A stretch of 64,000 nucleotides of DNA from Sphingobacteriales bacterium 16-39-50 (GCA_002257025.1 NCHA01000002.1:62001-126000); one strand, 5' to 3'. Shown: positions 19,190-29,514, counted from the first letter of the stretch. The notes: generated by a model not told the origin, from the letters alone. Numbers and translations: made by a program.

Positions 19190-19783
19190 ATGAAAAGAAC
19201 GCTTTTTGCCATTGTTCTAATAAGTCTGGGACTTACTGTAAGGGCACAAAACACTATTCCTGCTGCCGCAATACAAATTCAAACAGCCGAACTGGCTGCT
19301 CCTGCCGACAAGCGTGGGGCTTCAAGTGTTTATGGCTATTCTGCAAAAGGAGAGTTCATTCTGCTCAGAAAAGGCACCAATGAAATGATCTGTTTGGCGG
19401 ATGACCCGAAAATTCCCGGCTTAAATGTAGCCTGTTATCATAAAGATCTGGAACCATTTATGAAAAGGGGACGTGATTTAAAAGCTGAAGGTAAGACTCC
19501 TAAAGAAGTGGCTGATATCCGCGATCATGAGGCAAAAAGCGGGTGGATTCCTATGCCAAAACAACCTGCAAGCTTATTTGTTTATACCGCGAAGGCTGAA
19601 AATTTCGATCCTGTGACCGGAACTGTAAAAGATGGATATCTGAGATATGTGGTTTACATCCCTTATGCTACTGCAGAAAGTACCGGGCTTCCACTAAAAC
19701 CGGATGCTCCGGGTATGCCCTGGCTTATGGATCCCGGAACACACCGGGCGCATATCATGATCAGCCCACCTCAGAAAAACTGA
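19190..19783 (+). CDS. Secreted protein of unknown function
   Basis: The ATG at 19190 opens a standard signal peptide (MKRTLFAIVLISLGLTVRAQ) giving 197 residues; an earlier in-frame ATG at 19124 would bury that signal. The mature part has no motif I recognise. It contains ASSVYGYSAKGEFILLRKGTN and a C-terminal PGMPWLMDPGTHRAHIMISP segment. It follows the CvfB gene by 83 bp and may be independently expressed. Confidence 0.6.
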   Translation: MKRTLFAIVLISLGLTVRAQNTIPAAAIQIQTAELAAPADKRGASSVYGYSAKGEFILLRKGTNEMICLADDPKIPGLNVACYHKDLEPFMKRGRDLKAEGKTPKEVADIRDHEAKSGWIPMPKQPASLFVYTAKAENFDPVTGTVKDGYLRYVVYIPYATAESTGLPLKPDAPGMPWLMDPGTHRAHIMISPPQKN

Positions 19784-19804
19784 TCGGTTCCTTAATTTAA
19801 ATAT

Positions 19805-21067
19805 TTATTGAACCGGGTTTATTGGTTCTTTGTCATGAATAGTCTTTCTGTTCAGAAAGGCTTCTTTTTTCATGCTTCTTGCGGCAACTACGGCACTAAT
19901 CAGCATCAGTATTGCTCCGGCAAAGAATGGGGCACCCGCAAATTTAATATCCCCTTCGGGTCTTGTAAACCAGGCAAATAAATTAGTCATGAGTAAAGGC
20001 CCGACGATAGAAGTTGCGCTCATTAAACTGGTTAATGCCCCCTGTAATTCCCCCTGCTCATTTCTGGGAACATTGCCTGAAATGATTGATTGCAGTGCCG
20101 GACCAGCGATACCCCCCAGACAGTAGGGAATTAAAAAAACAAACATCATCCAGCCTTCGGTAGCGAAAGAAAATAGAAAGAGACCAAGAGAATATAACCC
20201 TAATCCAACGTAGATACTTTTCTCATCACCCAACCTTGGATTAATATATCGAATCAATCCTCCTTGTACTATCGCAATAAGCAAACCAATGACTGTTAAT
20301 GAAATACCCATCAAGGTATTACTCCATTGAAATTTTTCTATGTTGAAAAAGGTCCATGTACTTTGAACAGCATGACCTGCGATATAGACAAAAATCAGGG
20401 AAACTATTAAGCCCCCGACACCTTTGTATTTCTTTAATTGTATCAGAGAGCCTAGTGGATTGGCACGTTTCCATTCAAAAGGTCTTCGATGCTCCTTTGC
20501 CAGTGATTCAGGAAGTACAAAATAGCCATAGATCAAGTTCAGGAACGTCAGAATTGCCGCTGCCATGAATGGAACTCTGGGACCAAACTCACCTAAAAGT
20601 CCGCCTATTCCGGGACCAATAATAAATCCCAAACCGAATGCAGCCCCAATCATCCCAAAGTTTTTAGCCCGGTTTTCAGGAGTACTGATATCAGCGATAT
20701 AAGCAGTAGCAGTTGTGAAACTAGCACCAAATAGTCCGGCAATTAGCCTTCCGACAAAAAGCCACCAGATTGTTGGAGCCATCGAAAGAAAAATATAATC
20801 TATTCCAAAGCCCAGGAGAGACAATAGTAAAACCGGCCTACGCCCATACTTGTCACTAAGATTACCGACGATTGGCGCACAAATAAACTGCATGATTGCA
20901 TAGGCAAAAGTTAATAAACCTGCCCACTGTGAAGCCTCACTAATGTTTCCCTGAATCAGTTCCTCTATTAATTGAGGGAAAACCGGGATAATCAAACCAA
21001 GCCCGATGACATCCAGCAAGAGGGTAACAAAAATAAAACTGACAGCAGCTTTACGGGATTTAGGCAT
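19805..21067 (-). CDS. MFS efflux transporter, TetA-like
   Basis: A 420-residue major-facilitator protein with about 12 membrane helices. The first cytoplasmic loop has motif A ([19 protein letters not shown]), and helix 5 has the antiporter-type motif C ([14 protein letters not shown]). It groups with the TCR/Tet efflux family, but chromosomal members often export other compounds, so drug resistance should not be assumed. It is convergent with the secreted-protein gene. Confidence 0.8.
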   Translation of the reverse strand: MPKSRKAAVSFIFVTLLLDVIGLGLIIPVFPQLIEELIQGNISEASQWAGLLTFAYAIMQFICAPIVGNLSDKYGRRPVLLLSLLGFGIDYIFLSMAPTIWWLFVGRLIAGLFGASFTTATAYIADISTPENRAKNFGMIGAAFGLGFIIGPGIGGLLGEFGPRVPFMAAAILTFLNLIYGYFVLPESLAKEHRRPFEWKRANPLGSLIQLKKYKGVGGLIVSLIFVYIAGHAVQSTWTFFNIEKFQWSNTLMGISLTVIGLLIAIVQGGLIRYINPRLGDEKSIYVGLGLYSLGLFLFSFATEGWMMFVFLIPYCLGGIAGPALQSIISGNVPRNEQGELQGALTSLMSATSIVGPLLMTNLFAWFTRPEGDIKFAGAPFFAGAILMLISAVVAARSMKKEAFLNRKTIHDKEPINPVQ

Positions 21068-21141
21068 GATTTCCTGATCAGATTGTTAGGCGGCGAACTT
21101 AGTCATAATTCAGGGAATTTATAAACGTTACGCAAAAGGGA

Positions 21142-21603
21142 TTAGTCAATAAAATGGTAAAGGAATACTACATCACCTTTAAAAGCAGGTTTATTCTGCC
21201 CCTGAATCTCAAGTTCAACGCCCAGAACAGCCTTTGTTACTCCCCTGAGGTTGGCAATCGAAACCAATTTTGCTCTTAATCTGACCTCAGAGTCCACAAC
21301 AACTGCCTGTGCAAATTTGAGGTTCTCAATACCATAATTAATCTCCATTTTGAGATTTTTAATATCGGTAATCTGTTTCCATAAGTATGGAATCAGTGAT
21401 AAGGTAAGATAACCATGAGCAATAGTTGCCTTAAAAGGGCCCTCAGTGGCCGCCCGCTCAGTATCAATATGTATCCATTGATGGTCCAGGGTAGCATCTG
21501 CGAATTTTCCAATCTGATCCTGAGTAATTTTATGCCATGCAGAAACACCGAGTTCCTGGCCAAGAAAAGATTCAAATTCAGTATAATTATTAATTATAAG
21601 CAT
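21142..21603 (-). CDS. MaoC-family (R)-specific enoyl-CoA hydratase
   Basis: A 153-residue single hot-dog-fold protein. The catalytic Asp40 and His45 are in the hydratase-2 motif FADATLDHQWIHID, and AHGYLTLSL follows. Members hydrate trans-2-enoyl-CoA to (R)-3-hydroxyacyl-CoA. There are no PHA genes around it. It lies 74 bp upstream of the Tet-like transporter on the same strand. Confidence 0.85.
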   Translation of the reverse strand: MLIINNYTEFESFLGQELGVSAWHKITQDQIGKFADATLDHQWIHIDTERAATEGPFKATIAHGYLTLSLIPYLWKQITDIKNLKMEINYGIENLKFAQAVVVDSEVRLRAKLVSIANLRGVTKAVLGVELEIQGQNKPAFKGDVVFLYHFID

Positions 21604-21733
21604 AGTAAAGAGGTATTTATGGGCAAAATGGTTCTTATTTAATCAATTATTGCAAAGTTAACGTTTATTAAGTGATGGCCTCCCTGTTTGAATCAAGGAA
21701 TTTGCTTCACAATATAAATTGCATATTTAAGCT

Positions 21734-22837
21734 ATGATTCAGAAAAATTCAGATAGAATTCCAAAGCTAAAATTATTCAGCAGCATTTTTCTGCTCTCAC
21801 TGATCATACTCATTTTCCAACAAAAATCTCAGCCTGAGCTGGTTGAAAAATACTATTCAATTGGCATCTATCCGCGGATACGCAGCGGACTTCAATTCAT
21901 TTTCAATAATATCCCATTTAGTTTGGGTGATATTCTTTATTTGATTCTAAGCATCGCCATATTGATTTCCATTTTTAAGTTTTTAAAGATCTTTTTCTTT
22001 CAGAAAAGACACCTTGATGGAGCAAAAATTGGGCTCAATATGATTATATCCCTTGAAGTAATCATCCTTATTTTCTATTCGTTCTGGGGACTGAATTATT
22101 TCCGGCAGCCGGCATCAGAAAGATTGAAACTAAGCGGCATGGAATATTCAAAGGAGGAACTATACAAAATAACCGGAATTCTGATTGATTCTGCTAATTC
22201 CATCCGCTCGAAAATCAATCCGGTGCAATGGCCGCAAAATGACCCTGAGCTTTACTCGGAATCAGCCCAGGCGATAAAAAACCTTCATCCGCCATATGAT
22301 GCAGCTGTATATCCAATTCCAAAAATAAAGAACTCTCTGATCGGCACGCTCATGAATTATTTTGGGACTGCCGGATACTTCAATCCATTTACCGGTGAAG
22401 CACAGATCAATTCGGGCATGCCGATTTATCTTAAACCCTTTGTTGCATGTCATGAGACAGCACATTCTATGGGATATGGTGCCGAGGATGAGGCTAATTT
22501 TATTGGTTTTATAAGCGCCAGTGAATCGGATAATCAGATGCTCAGATATTCTGCTTATTATCTTGCAGCTCAGGAATTTATGTTTGAAACCGGCAGATTG
22601 GATACAATGGTATTTCAATCACTTAAAAGCCGGATCTCAGAACCTTTTTTGGCTGATCTGAAGAGTGAAAGAGCCTATTGGGAAGAATACAGAGGTGTTA
22701 GCAGGAGATTCAGCAGCATCTTTTACGATAACTACCTGAAGGCCAATAAACAACCGGATGGAATGAAAAGTTATAACCGGATGATCATACTGACCATGGC
22801 CTATTATAAAAAAAGGGGGCTTTTAATGGCCCCCTGA
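21734..22837 (+). CDS. DUF3810 membrane metallopeptidase-like protein
   Basis: A 367-residue protein with about three N-terminal membrane helices (18-30, 62-84, 102-120) and a periplasmic domain. H240-E-T-A-H244 is a zinc HExxH motif, and the following EDEANF supplies a candidate third ligand. DUF3810 is a Bacteroidota-type family with no assigned substrate. The last codons (GLLMAP-stop) lie inside a terminator hairpin that serves the opposite strand. Confidence 0.78.
   Translation: MIQKNSDRIPKLKLFSSIFLLSLIILIFQQKSQPELVEKYYSIGIYPRIRSGLQFIFNNIPFSLGDILYLILSIAILISIFKFLKIFFFQKRHLDGAKIGLNMIISLEVIILIFYSFWGLNYFRQPASERLKLSGMEYSKEELYKITGILIDSANSIRSKINPVQWPQNDPELYSESAQAIKNLHPPYDAAVYPIPKIKNSLIGTLMNYFGTAGYFNPFTGEAQINSGMPIYLKPFVACHETAHSMGYGAEDEANFIGFISASESDNQMLRYSAYYLAAQEFMFETGRLDTMVFQSLKSRISEPFLADLKSERAYWEEYRGVSRRFSSIFYDNYLKANKQPDGMKSYNRMIILTMAYYKKRGLLMAP
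22808..22835 (-). terminator. Intrinsic terminator of the sugar-acid block, inside the DUF3810 3' end
   Basis: Read on the minus strand, AGGGGGC and GCCCCCT form a 7-bp GC stem around an eight-base loop and are followed directly by a run of T. It lies just after the stop of the 22842-24233 gene. The same bases encode the last residues of the convergent DUF3810 protein. Confidence 0.85.
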
Positions 22838-22841
22838 AGAA

Positions 22842-24233
22842 TTATTTTGCTAATGCCACTTCCCTGGCTTTGGTTGTAGTATAATATTTCGCGAGCATAT
22901 TTGGAACTTCCCATGCCGGCAACTTTCCATCTCTCAAATACTGAAAGTACGCTTTGGCTACCTGTGCAAAATGATCTTCGTGTCCAACTTTATATTTATC
23001 GGGAATAATTACTTCCCAGCCTTTTGAATTTTTCTTCAGTTCAACTCCCGGATACTTGTCGTTAATCTGTTTCAGATCATCCATAATTGCACTCTCAAAT
23101 GCTTTCATATCGGTACCTGCAGCAGGCTCGATGTATAATACAGGCTTAAAATTCTGCTCCTTCCCCTGCTTAATTATGACACTCGCCTTAGTACCACGCA
23201 TTACCGAAAAATGGGTATCCCCGGTTCCTTCAGGCGCCTGGAAATCCCATGTCACAGAAACTTTTGCATGAATTCCTTTCAGACGATAGTTTATTTCTCC
23301 ATTTGAATAAGGATTCAATACGCCATCTTTAACATCAGCCTTCAGATATTCAGGAAATTCCTTTTTGAGGGTAACCTTTTCAAACTGCTGGGCTGTTAAT
23401 TTAGTACTCCATCGTTTAGCTGAAACAATCTCGATATCCTTTTTATAGTCAAGCACCTGATCAGGAAAACATTCCCATTGTACCAAATCAACCAGGTGGG
23501 TTGTAATATCAGTGATTCCCTCTCCCTGCTGCTTAACATCAAAGAACCAGGCCGGTCTGACAAGCGGTTTGCCTGAAACATTCTTGAAGAAATAATGAAC
23601 ACTTATTTTTGTAACCGACGGGTTTTCGGGACTACCCTTATCCAGCTCACCAAAAGCCGGAAGATGCGCAAACTCCTTTTGAAGGATACTATTGATCTCA
23701 TAACGCTCAGTCATGATATCATAAAGTAGCACTTTATTTTTTTCTGCCGATTCAAAAGCCTGAACCAGGGTATTAAATCCCTCGGTATCAATTGCCATTG
23801 GCTTATCTGCCAGAACATTCAAGCCCGAATCAACCGAAGCCTTGATGTAGTTTGTCTTAAACTTATTGTTTCCGGCAATAACAACCACATTCCCTGCCTT
23901 TTCCTGAAACATCCTTGTCAGGTAATCATCACCTGTATATACCTTTTGATTCCATTTTGTTGGATTCTCTGCCCTCTTGTTATAAGAACTGATCAGATTA
24001 AGATGAGATTTGACCTCATCTCCATATGGAGCATAAACATGTACCACCGAATCAATTTCGGGATACATCGACTTCTGTATCAGCGCAGAGTGAAAATGTC
24101 CCGGATCAAGGGTTATCAAACGAATTTGAGGTTCTTGTATTTTTTCAGATTTATCCGCACATGATGTTCCAAAAAGAATCATACAGTTAATTAACAGAAG
24201 GTGTTTAAGGTTTTTAAAGTTAGATTTTATCAT
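22842..24233 (-). CDS. Lipoprotein Gfo/Idh/MocA-like oxidoreductase
   Basis: A 463-residue protein with a lipoprotein-type signal (LFGTSC, cysteine near residue 25). An altered Rossmann N-terminus (IRLITLDPGHFHSALI) is followed by VVVIAGNNKFK and VLADKPMAI, the latter matching the EKP block of the family. A distinct C-terminal domain follows that is typical of a Bacteroidota oxidoreductase subgroup. Lipid anchoring puts a sugar oxidoreductase fold in the envelope. It is the last gene of the minus-strand block. Confidence 0.75.
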   Translation of the reverse strand: MIKSNFKNLKHLLLINCMILFGTSCADKSEKIQEPQIRLITLDPGHFHSALIQKSMYPEIDSVVHVYAPYGDEVKSHLNLISSYNKRAENPTKWNQKVYTGDDYLTRMFQEKAGNVVVIAGNNKFKTNYIKASVDSGLNVLADKPMAIDTEGFNTLVQAFESAEKNKVLLYDIMTERYEINSILQKEFAHLPAFGELDKGSPENPSVTKISVHYFFKNVSGKPLVRPAWFFDVKQQGEGITDITTHLVDLVQWECFPDQVLDYKKDIEIVSAKRWSTKLTAQQFEKVTLKKEFPEYLKADVKDGVLNPYSNGEINYRLKGIHAKVSVTWDFQAPEGTGDTHFSVMRGTKASVIIKQGKEQNFKPVLYIEPAAGTDMKAFESAIMDDLKQINDKYPGVELKKNSKGWEVIIPDKYKVGHEDHFAQVAKAYFQYLRDGKLPAWEVPNMLAKYYTTTKAREVALAK

Positions 24234-24307
24234 ATGAATAGATTGAAATTAAATTTATCTCAATTATTTGAATTTCAGATAGAAGATCAGAAAATCTATA
24301 CTAAATA

Positions 24308-25582
24308 TTAAATTATTTTCTCTAAAGTTATAGATTTTAATTTTGGTGAAAGCAATTGTATTCCTGTAAATGCGATGAGGTAGGCACATCCGGCGAAAAT
24401 AAACAATGAAACATAGCTTCCGGTTGTTTGCAAAAGGAAGCCACCGACCGTTGCACCGAACATACCCCCAACAGCGCCAAGCATACTGCCAATACCAACA
24501 ACAGAACCCACTACCTGTCGTGGAAACATATCGGTAGTGAGCGTAAACAAGTTAGCAGACCATGCGGAGTGTGCTGCTAAAGCCAGCCCAATCAGGCCTA
24601 CAGCGAGCCATAATTCCGTCGTCTGTGCTGCAAAGTAAACCGGAACAACACATAATGCCGATGCAAACATCGTAGTTTTACGGCTTTTATTTACAGACCA
24701 TCCGCGCTTAATTAAAGCAGATGAAGCCCATCCGCCAATAATACTACCAAAATCAGACATCAGGTAAATTATGATCAGTATTGGGCCGATTTTAGCAATA
24801 CCTATCCCATAATTACTGAAAAAGAACTTAGGTAGAAAGAAGAGGAAGAATGAAAAGATAGGATGTGTCATGAACGCGCCAAATGCGAATGCCCAGGTCT
24901 GTCTGAATTTTAACAGGTGCAGCCAGGGTATTTTGATCTGAGGTTCCATTGGATCACTTGTTATGTATTCCAGTTCTGCTTTTCCAAGTTTTGGATGATC
25001 CTGAGGTAAGCGGTACATCATCATCCAGAAAACAATCCAGATAAAACCTATTGCTCCGGTAATGACGAAGGCCATCTGCCATCCATAATTAATAGCAATA
25101 AAAGGAACGGTCAGAGGAGCAACTATTGCTCCAACACTTGCTCCGGATACAAAAATACCTGTAGCCAATGCCCGCTCTTTTCTTGGGAACCATTCTGAAA
25201 CAGCTTTTAAAGCTGAAGGAAAGTTCCCTGCTTCACCCAATCCAAGGAGAAAACGAACAGCTGCAAATCCAAAAAGAGAAGCAACCAGTGCATGCATCAT
25301 TGTGGCTATACTCCAGAATCCAATAGCGATTGTAGCTCCCATACGGGTTCCAATCTTATCAAGAAGATGGCCCATAATGAGGAATCCCAGAGCATAGGCA
25401 GCCTGAAAAGAGGAGACAATAAATCCATACTCTGAATCAGACCAGGCGAACTCCTTTTGAAGCTGCGGAGCCAGAATACCGAGAACCTGCCGGTCAACAA
25501 AATTAATTGTCGTAGCCAGGAACAGCATTGCACAAATCTTCCAGCGGTAATTACCGACTCCTGATTTTGAAGCTATCAGCAT
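24308..25582 (-). CDS. MFS sugar-acid transporter, ExuT-like (first copy)
   Basis: A 424-residue transporter with about 12 helices. The opening segment CAMLFLATTINFVDRQVLGILAPQLQKEF and GLGEAGNFPSALKAVSEWFPRKERA are typical of the anion:cation symporter group that takes up hexuronates and related sugar acids. It is similar to the second copy at 29515-30837. Both lie in the block with uronate isomerase, so a galacturonate- or glucuronate-type substrate is likely. Confidence 0.82.
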   Translation of the reverse strand: MLIASKSGVGNYRWKICAMLFLATTINFVDRQVLGILAPQLQKEFAWSDSEYGFIVSSFQAAYALGFLIMGHLLDKIGTRMGATIAIGFWSIATMMHALVASLFGFAAVRFLLGLGEAGNFPSALKAVSEWFPRKERALATGIFVSGASVGAIVAPLTVPFIAINYGWQMAFVITGAIGFIWIVFWMMMYRLPQDHPKLGKAELEYITSDPMEPQIKIPWLHLLKFRQTWAFAFGAFMTHPIFSFFLFFLPKFFFSNYGIGIAKIGPILIIIYLMSDFGSIIGGWASSALIKRGWSVNKSRKTTMFASALCVVPVYFAAQTTELWLAVGLIGLALAAHSAWSANLFTLTTDMFPRQVVGSVVGIGSMLGAVGGMFGATVGGFLLQTTGSYVSLFIFAGCAYLIAFTGIQLLSPKLKSITLEKII

Positions 25583-25709
25583 TATTTCCTCATTTCTATT
25601 AATATATCATTGCATTTACATGCAATTGGGAACAGATATAAAATCATGGTTCGCCACAATCAAACATTGAGGAATTCAGCCCCGTTTTTAAAATGACAGT
25701 ATTTTCAGC

Positions 25710-27059
25710 TTAAACTTTTGGTTCCCAGCCTTTTTGGTACTCTCTTGTCCAGAGTTTCATCGCACCCTTATCATTTAAAATATGACCATTTTTAGGATCA
25801 ATATTCAGGGTTCTTCCGGTACGCTGAGCAATATTACCAAGCTGACACAACAAGGTACTTTGATGTCCGCCATAAATATCTGCTGCCAAAGGAGTTCCGC
25901 TTTTTATTCCACCAAAAAAGTTTTGAATATGAAAAGCATCCAATTGTTGCGATGGACTAGTAAGGCTGGCAGTATCAACTTTGATTTCATTTTTAGCTTC
26001 TTTAATAATATTGTTCTTCAAATCAAAAGCCTTGTAGGCATTTCCCCCACCTATGAATAAAGTACCATTTTCTCCATAGAAAATCACACCTACAGTACTT
26101 CCTTCAATTGGAAAATTATTACAACTTCTGCCTTCCCATGAAATGGTTGACTTATTATCAAATTCAATATTAATGTTTTGAGTATCTGGAGTTTCCCAGT
26201 CATCCTGATATCTGTACCTTCCACCAGCAGATGTAACTTTTGTAGGATAATCTACCTGAAGACCCCAGCGAGCCAAATCGACCATATGTGTTCCATTATT
26301 CAGTGCTTCTCCTGTACCCCAATTCCAGAACCAGTGCCAGTTATAATGAATTACATTATCTTTAAATTCACGACGAGGGGCAGGTCCTTGCCAAAGATCA
26401 TAATTAAGCCATTCAGGAACGGGAGTAGCTTTACCAATTCCAATGGCAGGTCTGTTATTAGTGTACCAGGTTTTTGCAAAATACGGGCGACCAATGATTC
26501 CCCCGTGCAATTCAGCGATACCGGCAGCTACATTCGGCCAGGAACGTCGCTGATTACCCATCTGAATTACATTTTTATATTTTTTGGCTGCCGCCACAAG
26601 AAGTTCTCCTTCATGAGGATTATGGCTACATGGTTTTTCAAGGTAAACGTGTTTACCTGCTGCTGATGCAAGTAAAGCTGCGGGAGCATGCCAATGGTCG
26701 GGAGCTGCAACAACCAATGCATCGAGTTGTTTATCCTCAAGAGCCTTTCTAAAGTCGGGCTGATCCATAGGCTTCGAATTTTGTATCTTGGTAACTGTAC
26801 CGATACATTTTTCGGTTGCACGCTTATCTACATCACAGACATAACGAATTTCACAATTCTTTTGTGCAGCAAAATTTGACGCAAGTGCTAGTCCGCGACT
26901 ATTCACACCCATCATAGCAACCTGAATGCGCTCATTTGCTCCCAAAATTTTTGAATAGCTGCTTGCGCTAAAACCAGGCAGAACACCTCCAAATGAAATT
27001 GCGGCAGCGCCAGTAACTGTCTTTTTAATAAAATCCCGGCGGGAATCTGAATTTTTCAT
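25710..27059 (-). CDS. Tat-exported Gfo/Idh/MocA oxidoreductase (A)
   Basis: A 449-residue protein starting with a twin-arginine signal (SRRDFIKKTVTG). It then has a Rossmann fold (QVAMMGVNSRGLALASNF), the EKP motif (VYLEKPCSHNP) and the conserved GTHMVDLARW region of the sugar-binding half. The NAD(P) domain is complete. Export of a nucleotide-dependent oxidoreductase suggests a tightly bound cofactor that is recycled in place. It is flanked by another family member and the ExuT-like gene. Confidence 0.85.
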   Translation of the reverse strand: MKNSDSRRDFIKKTVTGAAAISFGGVLPGFSASSYSKILGANERIQVAMMGVNSRGLALASNFAAQKNCEIRYVCDVDKRATEKCIGTVTKIQNSKPMDQPDFRKALEDKQLDALVVAAPDHWHAPAALLASAAGKHVYLEKPCSHNPHEGELLVAAAKKYKNVIQMGNQRRSWPNVAAGIAELHGGIIGRPYFAKTWYTNNRPAIGIGKATPVPEWLNYDLWQGPAPRREFKDNVIHYNWHWFWNWGTGEALNNGTHMVDLARWGLQVDYPTKVTSAGGRYRYQDDWETPDTQNINIEFDNKSTISWEGRSCNNFPIEGSTVGVIFYGENGTLFIGGGNAYKAFDLKNNIIKEAKNEIKVDTASLTSPSQQLDAFHIQNFFGGIKSGTPLAADIYGGHQSTLLCQLGNIAQRTGRTLNIDPKNGHILNDKGAMKLWTREYQKGWEPKV

Positions 27060-27121
27060 GTGTATTATTAATTTATGGCGTTTAAGCCTTTGTTTAATTT
27101 TATTTTAATTCTCAGGAAAGC

Positions 27122-28336
27122 TCAAATATCATATTCACTTTTCCAGTATTGGGTTGTCTCAGTTTCGGCGGCTTTATTTCCCATATGTACAGCGATAGCC
27201 ACGTCCTTACCGGTTCTAACATTGGAAGCAGGTTGCTTTCCCGTTAAGATACATTCTGCAAAATCGCGAAGGGCGTAAACAGTCGGGTCAAGCACCGGAC
27301 TATCTTTATGAAAAACTATAGGCTCTCCGGCACCTCCGGGTGAAACTTCTACCGTAGCCCCTGTAACCCCATCAACCGTTCCTTTGGTCTTGTTTTTTGC
27401 TTCGGGATAAATAAAGGCCCTATCCCTTAATATTTCAATTGTACCCTTGGTTCCAAGAATACGAATGGAATAACCCTTATACTCATTTGTAAGAATAGAA
27501 GTAACACTGGATTTTACTCCACCGGGATACTCATAAACCAGACGGATATTATCAAAATTATCTCTTCCATCCTTCCAGAAATCAATTCCACCAAATCCTG
27601 CAACTTTAATCGGATGACTGCCCTGAATCATATTCACCATGTCAATTTCATGAGCGCTGAGTTCAGACAGAAGGCCCCCGCAGTATTCCTTATACATCTT
27701 CCAGTTAATAGCACGCTCGGTTTTAGGGTCTGTCACTGGTTGACGCCAGTCGGAATTTCGATTATACTGACATTCATAATGAAATACCTTTCCAATCCAA
27801 CCCTTTTCAATAATCTCTTTGACTTTATGATACATTGCATAGTACCTGTATTGATGGCCCACCTGAAATACAAGCTTTGAGCTATCAACCAATTTCACCA
27901 GATGAAGAGTCTGTGGTATATCATAAGCCATCGTTTTCTCCACATAAACATGCTTACCGGCTTTAAGAGCGGCTACAGCCATTGGAAAATGTAAATAAAG
28001 AGGTGTAGCAATGATTACCGCACGTACGTTTGGATCATCTATAAGTTTCTGATAATCATAATATCCTTTGGCATCTTTATCAGCAAGCCTCAGACCAGCT
28101 TTCAAATGATCTTCTACAATATCACAGCAGGCAACAAGCTCAATATTACGAACATTTGCAAGAGTTTGAGCGAGACCCAGACCGCGGCTGCCCGAGCCAA
28201 TCAGCCCGACACGAACCTTTTCAGTTTGGCCCGGCTGAAGGAAGTCAAGCCCCTGGGATCCGAAAGCAGTAAGACCTGTCAATGCTAGTGCACCGGTACT
28301 TATAAACTTTCTTCTTGATTGCTCCATATTTTTCAT
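27122..28336 (-). CDS. Tat-exported Gfo/Idh/MocA oxidoreductase (B)
   Basis: About 404 residues with an RRKFISTGAL Tat signal, a VRVGLIGSGSRGLG nucleotide motif, VYVEKTMAYDIP in place of a strict EKP, and LSAHEIDMVNMIQG in the catalytic half. The ATG at 28336 follows the stop of the preceding gene by 11 bp; a TTG two codons earlier is less likely. The lysine of the EK motif is kept, so activity is plausible. Confidence 0.83.
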   Translation of the reverse strand: MKNMEQSRRKFISTGALALTGLTAFGSQGLDFLQPGQTEKVRVGLIGSGSRGLGLAQTLANVRNIELVACCDIVEDHLKAGLRLADKDAKGYYDYQKLIDDPNVRAVIIATPLYLHFPMAVAALKAGKHVYVEKTMAYDIPQTLHLVKLVDSSKLVFQVGHQYRYYAMYHKVKEIIEKGWIGKVFHYECQYNRNSDWRQPVTDPKTERAINWKMYKEYCGGLLSELSAHEIDMVNMIQGSHPIKVAGFGGIDFWKDGRDNFDNIRLVYEYPGGVKSSVTSILTNEYKGYSIRILGTKGTIEILRDRAFIYPEAKNKTKGTVDGVTGATVEVSPGGAGEPIVFHKDSPVLDPTVYALRDFAECILTGKQPASNVRTGKDVAIAVHMGNKAAETETTQYWKSEYDI

Positions 28337-28347
28337 GAACAATTAAC

Positions 28348-29391
28348 TTATCTGTTTTTCCTGGCCGCTCTGGCATAAATATCAGCCAAACTAACAGGAA
28401 CCCCACCTTTGCGTTTACTCTCATCAGCAGCCTCCATAAATGCACACATATCAAGAGTATCTTCAGAACTTACAGGAACTACGCCTGTTTTGAAAAAATC
28501 TGTAATCTGCTTTAAAAGAGGATTATAACCTCCATATTCACCAATCTGAACAGTGGCCTTTTCAGTGAAAACAGTCCCCCCATATCCAAGTTTTCCGGAA
28601 CGAAGTCCACGGAAAGTACCAACTCTGCCGTCATTCCATGTTCCAACAACGACGTCCACCTCAGGTGAACTGATTCTCACCACCTGCTTGCAACCCGGAC
28701 CCATTACTGTAAACAGTGATTCCACACCATGTATACCATACCAGAAAAGATCAGGATGGGTGCTTTCCAAATGACATGGACTAAAAGTTTCAGCACCGAG
28801 TACTTTACCGTACTTACCACCTGCAATTTCTTGTGCCCCAACAGAATATCTTAGTGAAGAAGCAGAAAATACTCCCACATTAGCCTTTTTAGCCGCAGAA
28901 AATATGGCAGAAGCATCAGCAAGTGAAGCTGCTATCGGTTTATCAATGAAGAAGCGCTTACCCGCTTTAATAACCTGCAAAGCCTGTTCAAGATGTAAAC
29001 GTCCATCATTGGTCTCCAGCAGAACAAAATCAACTTTATCTAAAAGACTATCTATTGAGTCGGTAATTTCAACACCCAATTTTTTTACATCTTCAATGTA
29101 ACCGGGTATACGCTCATAACTACTTTTAATATCCTTGCTACCATAAGGATAAGCTGCTACTATCTTAAACCCGCTATAATCCGGACTGGAATTAGGACCA
29201 TTAAGTGCTTTAGCGAAAGCAATTGAGTGAGAGGTATCTAATCCGATGATTCCAACTCTGGTACCGGCAGCAGCACTGAATTTTGATGAGGGGTAAAGGC
29301 TTTCAGCAAAGCTGTTTGCACCAATTCCTATACCTGCAGCAGCAAGAGCTGTTGTTTTGATGAACGTTCTACGATTCTGTTCTGTTTTCAT
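28348..29391 (-). CDS. Tat-exported Gfo/Idh/MocA oxidoreductase (C)
   Basis: A 347-residue protein with a Tat-like signal (NRRTFIKTTALAAAG), a RVGIIGLDTSHS nucleotide segment in which the glycine-rich loop is replaced by DTSHS, and FFIDKPIAA as the EKP equivalent (D for E). The altered loop suggests divergent cofactor use. It leads an 11-bp-spaced pair with oxidoreductase B. Confidence 0.8.
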   Translation of the reverse strand: MKTEQNRRTFIKTTALAAAGIGIGANSFAESLYPSSKFSAAAGTRVGIIGLDTSHSIAFAKALNGPNSSPDYSGFKIVAAYPYGSKDIKSSYERIPGYIEDVKKLGVEITDSIDSLLDKVDFVLLETNDGRLHLEQALQVIKAGKRFFIDKPIAASLADASAIFSAAKKANVGVFSASSLRYSVGAQEIAGGKYGKVLGAETFSPCHLESTHPDLFWYGIHGVESLFTVMGPGCKQVVRISSPEVDVVVGTWNDGRVGTFRGLRSGKLGYGGTVFTEKATVQIGEYGGYNPLLKQITDFFKTGVVPVSSEDTLDMCAFMEAADESKRKGGVPVSLADIYARAARKNR

Positions 29392-29514
29392 ATTAATGAT
29401 AAATGTGATTAAGATTCAAGCCAGTTTTTAGCTGGTAAATATCCCGATATGCATGTCGAAAAGTAAAATAAATAGCTCAATAATGCAAATAATGTGCATA
29501 GGGGAGGTATATTG

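Noticed and set aside
19805-21067. Tetracycline resistance determinant
   Set aside because: The protein is only family-level similar to Tet exporters, sits in a housekeeping region and has no TetR neighbour; the substrate is unknown.
26178-26666. Open frame of 162 codons on the + strand opposite oxidoreductase A
   Set aside because: Translation shows no recognisable domain or start signal. The minus-strand gene there has a full Gfo/Idh/MocA domain and Tat signal.
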